Source: an uncultured Erythrobacter sp. (lineage in GTDB: Bacteria; Pseudomonadota; Alphaproteobacteria; Sphingomonadales; Sphingomonadaceae). From it: a stretch of 64,000 nt of DNA. How positions within the stretch are numbered: the first letter of the stretch is position 1; each line of letters starts with the position of its first letter. Of the stretch, positions 60,442 to 64,000 are shown in pieces. The stretch covers positions 372,001 to 436,000 of the forward strand of contig CANMSD010000002.1 in NCBI GenBank assembly GCA_947500645.1, read 5' to 3'. The notes beneath the pieces were generated by a model that saw only the letters and a program-made list of their open reading frames with translations, did not search any database and was not told where the DNA came from. The position numbers and the translations under genes are program-made.

Positions 60442-61284
60442 TTACTCTGGTGGAGGCGGCAATATCAGCAGCATCGCGCGGCGATAGACCTCTGGCAACG
60501 AGGCTGCGTGTGTTCCGCCTTCGATATCGAGAAATTGCGCACGCCAAGGCAGATCGGTTCGCGTAGCGAAGGTGTCAGCCCATTCCAGCGCAGTCCCACG
60601 CAGATAATCGCGATCTCTCGAACCGGAGGCCAACACCAGCAGTCCGTCCGTTCTAGCGTCTGCCATGGCCTGGCCCATCCCATAGAGCTCTCTGCCTGGA
60701 TATTCGCGGCCTGGATTGCTGGCGACATAACCATGGAAAAGTGCAGGTCTTTCGACAGCTGCATAGAGGACAAACGACCCACCTCGGCTTTGTCCGACGA
60801 GTATTCTTTTGCCTGGATCGCTCCTGTAGTCCCGTTCGATCTCGGGAATGAGCTCGCCTTCTAGCATGGCGAGAAACGCCGCAGAGCCGCCTTCACCGCC
60901 GCCCTCAAGAACCGGGCGGAAATCGTGGCCTCGCCGGTTGATCTCGCCAAAGCCGCCATACGCGATCCCGACAATAATCGCTTCGGGAAGTCGTTCATCG
61001 TAATGCAGAAAGAGGTGCTGCGGCGCGAGCATCGGAAAAGTGGAATCGCCATCGAGCAGGTAAACCACCGGCCAGGTTTTCTCGGACTGCTCCGCATACC
61101 CCTCGGGTAGTCGCACAAAGATGTGATAGCGACTCTCGGTCGCTTCGGAATCGAGTGCGAAATAGTCGCCGGCAAGTGCAGGCAGATAGGCGAGTGGCCC
61201 AAGTTCGTCTTGAGCTTCCGCCGTACCGCTCGGGACAGCAGTCATGCAGAAGAGGCTCGCCAAGAACAGCATAAGCTTACGCAT
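60442..61284 (-). CDS. Esterase D-like alpha/beta hydrolase, secreted
   Basis: Signal peptide; VVYLLDGDSTFP; nucleophile elbow GQSRGG. Confidence 0.85.
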   Translation of the reverse strand: MRKLMLFLASLFCMTAVPSGTAEAQDELGPLAYLPALAGDYFALDSEATESRYHIFVRLPEGYAEQSEKTWPVVYLLDGDSTFPMLAPQHLFLHYDERLPEAIIVGIAYGGFGEINRRGHDFRPVLEGGGEGGSAAFLAMLEGELIPEIERDYRSDPGKRILVGQSRGGSFVLYAAVERPALFHGYVASNPGREYPGRELYGMGQAMADARTDGLLVLASGSRDRDYLRGTALEWADTFATRTDLPWRAQFLDIEGGTHAASLPEVYRRAMLLILPPPPE

Positions 61285-61324
61285 TTCGCATCTCCTTCGG
61301 TGAGCACGCTACGCAATTGGCTCC

Positions 61325-61360
61325 GAAAGAAAAAGGGCCGGAGCATCGCGCCCCGGCCCT
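61325..61360 (-). terminator. Rho-independent terminator after the TonB-dependent receptor
   Basis: AGGGCCGG / CCGGCCCT stem, then tttttcttt on the minus strand. Confidence 0.85.
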
Positions 61361-61383
61361 CCGACTTTCTTAGATCAGCGAGA

Positions 61384-63795
61384 TCAGAACGATTGGCGCG
61401 CCGTAACCCCGAATGTGCGCGGATTGCCAATCCGATAGCCCAGGCGAGCACGCCCGCCACGTTCGCGGTCGAATGAAAGCAACGCATTCTCATCGAACAC
61501 ATTGTTGGCATAAACAACGACGCTCAAGCCGCTCTCGAAGTCGATGCCGGCGCTCAGATTGACCAGCTGGTAATCGTCGAGCAGCAGATCGACCGTAGTT
61601 GCAGCATCTGCAGGCGCACCGCCAAATGGCAAACCATGCACAAAGGTGCGCGGGTTGTTCTCCTGGTCGGCAGGCTGAGTGAAGCGCGACCCGACATGAG
61701 TGACAGAAGCGGAGATATACGCCTCTGCACTGTCCGAGATCGGCCATTCATAGCTGCCGCTGGCTGAGAACTGGAACTCCGGAACGGAAGGCAGGCGATT
61801 GCCCTCGCGAATGCCAGTTGCTTCGGCGAGCGGCCCCGGCAATGTCGTGTCGAATTCCGCTTCGATCCAGCTTCCCGACAGGTTGAAGTTGAGGCCTTCG
61901 AATGGGCTGATACCCAGCTCTGCCTCAATCCCGGCCGAATGCGCATCGGGCACATTGAACACGATGCGCGATGAGCAACTGCCCGCATCCAACGTCACCT
62001 GAAGGTCGCTGATGTCGTTGTAGAAGCCAGCGGCGTTGAACGTGAACCCATTGCCCTGAGCTTTGACGCCGATCTCATAGTTCCACAGAGTTTCGTCGTC
62101 ATAGTCCTGGAAACCGCCGAACAGCGCGAGATCGTCTGCGTTGCAGAGCGGCACGTTGAGCGGATCGTTGACGCCGCCGAGGCGGAAGCCCTGCGAAGCC
62201 TGTGCGTTGATGGTCAGGTCCGGGCTCAGCTCATAACTGAGTAGGAAGCGAGGCGTGAAACCATCCGACGCTGTCTCATCCACGAGACCCGCATCGCCAT
62301 TGGCAAACAGGCCGCCGGTCGTGATCGTGCGGGTTTCCTCAAAGTCGTAATACCGGCCACCTGCGGTGAATGTCAGCGCGTCGGTGATCTCCCAACTAGC
62401 CTCACCGAAAATCGCAAGCTGCTCGATATCATACGGCAGATCGGAATTGAACGGAGAGTCGAGGTTGTCGAAACCGTTGGCAACCGCAGCCGATGTTCCC
62501 GCGCCAAGAGTTGCGTCGGTGAAAGCGGCATAGCCCGGTGTGGGCAGGCGCTGGCGATAGAAGCGATCGGTTTCCGAATAGAAACCACCGATAACCCATT
62601 GGATCGGGCCATCGTAATCGGAGGCAAACCGGATCTCTTGCGTCAGGGTCTCGAGATCGGTGGTATCGCGCAAGTTCGAAGGCAGCAGCACCGCTTCGTC
62701 AGGAAAACCAAGATCGACCGAAACCGAGCCCGACAAGGCGCTTGCATCACGGCTGACCAGAATATCGCGGTTCGAATAGGAGCTGACCGAGGTCATCACC
62801 ACTGGCCCCAAGTCGGCCTCCACGACGAGGTCGACAATCAGCGTCTCGTCCTCAAATGCTTCGCGTAGCAGCAGGAATTGCTCGCGCTCACCCAGTTGGA
62901 CCGCAGGCCGAGTGGTGGTGAACGGATTTGCGAACAGGCTGAAAATCTCCTGCCGGTTAAAGCCGTCAGCCTTGACCTTCTGGTAAACAACCCGCGGAGT
63001 AATGCTGAAGCCCTCGCCCGTATCGAGCGTGAAGGCGAGACGGCCACCATAGCGCTCACCGCCATTGATATCCTCGCCGCCGGCCGGGCCGATAGCATCG
63101 ATAAAGCCGCCGTATTGCGTATAATAGCCGACCGCGCGAACTGCAGCGACATCGCCAAGCGGCAGGTTGACCGCGCCCTTCAGATGCCAACCCAAATCGT
63201 CCCCATCGACCAGGTTCACATTACCTTCGACCAGACCTTCAACCACACCTGGCTCGGGCTGATTGGTGATGTAGCGGATTGTACCGCCGACCGATCCCGA
63301 ACCGAACAGCGTGCCCTGCGGGCCGCGCAGGGTCTCGACACGGTTGAGGTCGAACAGGTCAAGGTCGGGCGTGAACAGCGAGAGCGAGATCACCGACTCG
63401 TCGAGATATACGCCAACCTGCTCCTTCACGCCCGGTTGGTCGCGAACCACCTGACCGGCGGACACACCGCGCACCGAGACCTGGCTTTGGCCCGGCCCGA
63501 GGTTCTGCACGGAGAGGCCTGCAACATTGCGCGAAAGATCTTCAAGCGTCACCGCACCGGAACGCTGAATGTCTTCCTGTGTCTGCGCGTTAATCGAGAA
63601 GGGAACGTCCTGAATCGTCGTGTCACGCTTGGTTGCGCTCACAACGATAACATTGCCGGTCGCAGGAGCGTCTGCGGTTTCATCCTCATCCGAATCTTGC
63701 GCCACTGCGGGGGTCGCGCTTAGCGAAAGGGCGCAGCTCGCCAGAAGAACACTGCGAAAAGGGGTAGCCGAAAGAAGCTTGGGGGAACGCATCAT
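61384..63795 (-). CDS. TonB-dependent receptor; start set at MMRSPKLLS
   Basis: Signal peptide; plug SVRGVSAGQVVRDQPGVKEQVGVYLDE; VETLRGPQGTLFGSGSVGGTIRYITNQP; C-terminal F. Confidence 0.93.
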   Translation of the reverse strand: MMRSPKLLSATPFRSVLLASCALSLSATPAVAQDSDEDETADAPATGNVIVVSATKRDTTIQDVPFSINAQTQEDIQRSGAVTLEDLSRNVAGLSVQNLGPGQSQVSVRGVSAGQVVRDQPGVKEQVGVYLDESVISLSLFTPDLDLFDLNRVETLRGPQGTLFGSGSVGGTIRYITNQPEPGVVEGLVEGNVNLVDGDDLGWHLKGAVNLPLGDVAAVRAVGYYTQYGGFIDAIGPAGGEDINGGERYGGRLAFTLDTGEGFSITPRVVYQKVKADGFNRQEIFSLFANPFTTTRPAVQLGEREQFLLLREAFEDETLIVDLVVEADLGPVVMTSVSSYSNRDILVSRDASALSGSVSVDLGFPDEAVLLPSNLRDTTDLETLTQEIRFASDYDGPIQWVIGGFYSETDRFYRQRLPTPGYAAFTDATLGAGTSAAVANGFDNLDSPFNSDLPYDIEQLAIFGEASWEITDALTFTAGGRYYDFEETRTITTGGLFANGDAGLVDETASDGFTPRFLLSYELSPDLTINAQASQGFRLGGVNDPLNVPLCNADDLALFGGFQDYDDETLWNYEIGVKAQGNGFTFNAAGFYNDISDLQVTLDAGSCSSRIVFNVPDAHSAGIEAELGISPFEGLNFNLSGSWIEAEFDTTLPGPLAEATGIREGNRLPSVPEFQFSASGSYEWPISDSAEAYISASVTHVGSRFTQPADQENNPRTFVHGLPFGGAPADAATTVDLLLDDYQLVNLSAGIDFESGLSVVVYANNVFDENALLSFDRERGGRARLGYRIGNPRTFGVTARQSF

Positions 63796-63931
63796 CTCTC
63801 TCCTATTTGTTGGGCTTTTACCCATGACGGAGCGAATCAACGCCTCGATTGTACCAATTGCAAGCCGATGTCGTTTTTCGGCCAGAAGAAACACAGCGAC
63901 TGTAACACACTGGCCACACGCAAGAATCGCG

Positions 63932-63968
63932 AAAAAAAGGGGCCGGAGCGCTTGTCGCGGTCCGGCCC
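63932..63968 (-). terminator. Rho-independent terminator, minus strand, for a gene beyond the right edge
   Basis: GGGCCGGA (63940-63947) / TCCGGCCC (63961-63968), then T7 on the minus strand. Confidence 0.75.
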
Positions 63969-64000
63969 ATCACAAGTTGAATGTTCGCAGGAGGAACATT

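Noticed and set aside
1-64000. CRISPR arrays, tRNA or rRNA genes
   Set aside because: No regularly spaced repeats or recognisable tRNA/rRNA sequence seen by eye; a tRNAscan/Infernal run would be decisive

Overview
This window looks like an ordinary alphaproteobacterial chromosome, probably Sphingomonadales/Erythrobacteraceae (an inference from gene content and protein style). No rRNA, tRNA or CRISPR array was recognised. Housekeeping and regulatory genes include prmC, prfA, hisS, ppa, lptB, rpoN, ctrA, trmB, mutS, gluQ, dksA, divK, an ACP plus serine palmitoyltransferase pair, queC, hslO and argF/argD. The main accessory feature is a compact head-tail packaging cluster at about 32.3-46.3 kb with the gene order of an RcGTA-type gene transfer agent (small and large terminase, portal, g3.5-like, protease, capsid, connector, mini-ORF, DUF3168, tail tube, gp10/gp10.1, tape measure, enlarged DUF2460 protein, DUF2163, NlpC/P60, gp15-like, DUF2793). 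It has no integrase, replication or lysis genes beside it. The best leads are: (i) hairpins on both sides of the capsid cistron inside the GTA operon; (ii) an unannotated 55-aa ORF at the gp7 position; (iii) a roughly 560-aa N-terminal extension on the gp12 homologue combined with a short gp15; (iv) a nested inverted-repeat leader before a double cold-shock-domain/Gly-rich gene, with mutually exclusive pairings; (v) a ctrA upstream region with a CtrA-like box and three GANTC sites; (vi) a REP/MITE-like element that supplies the hisS stop codon. All calls come from reading the sequence and supplied translations; no database search was run.
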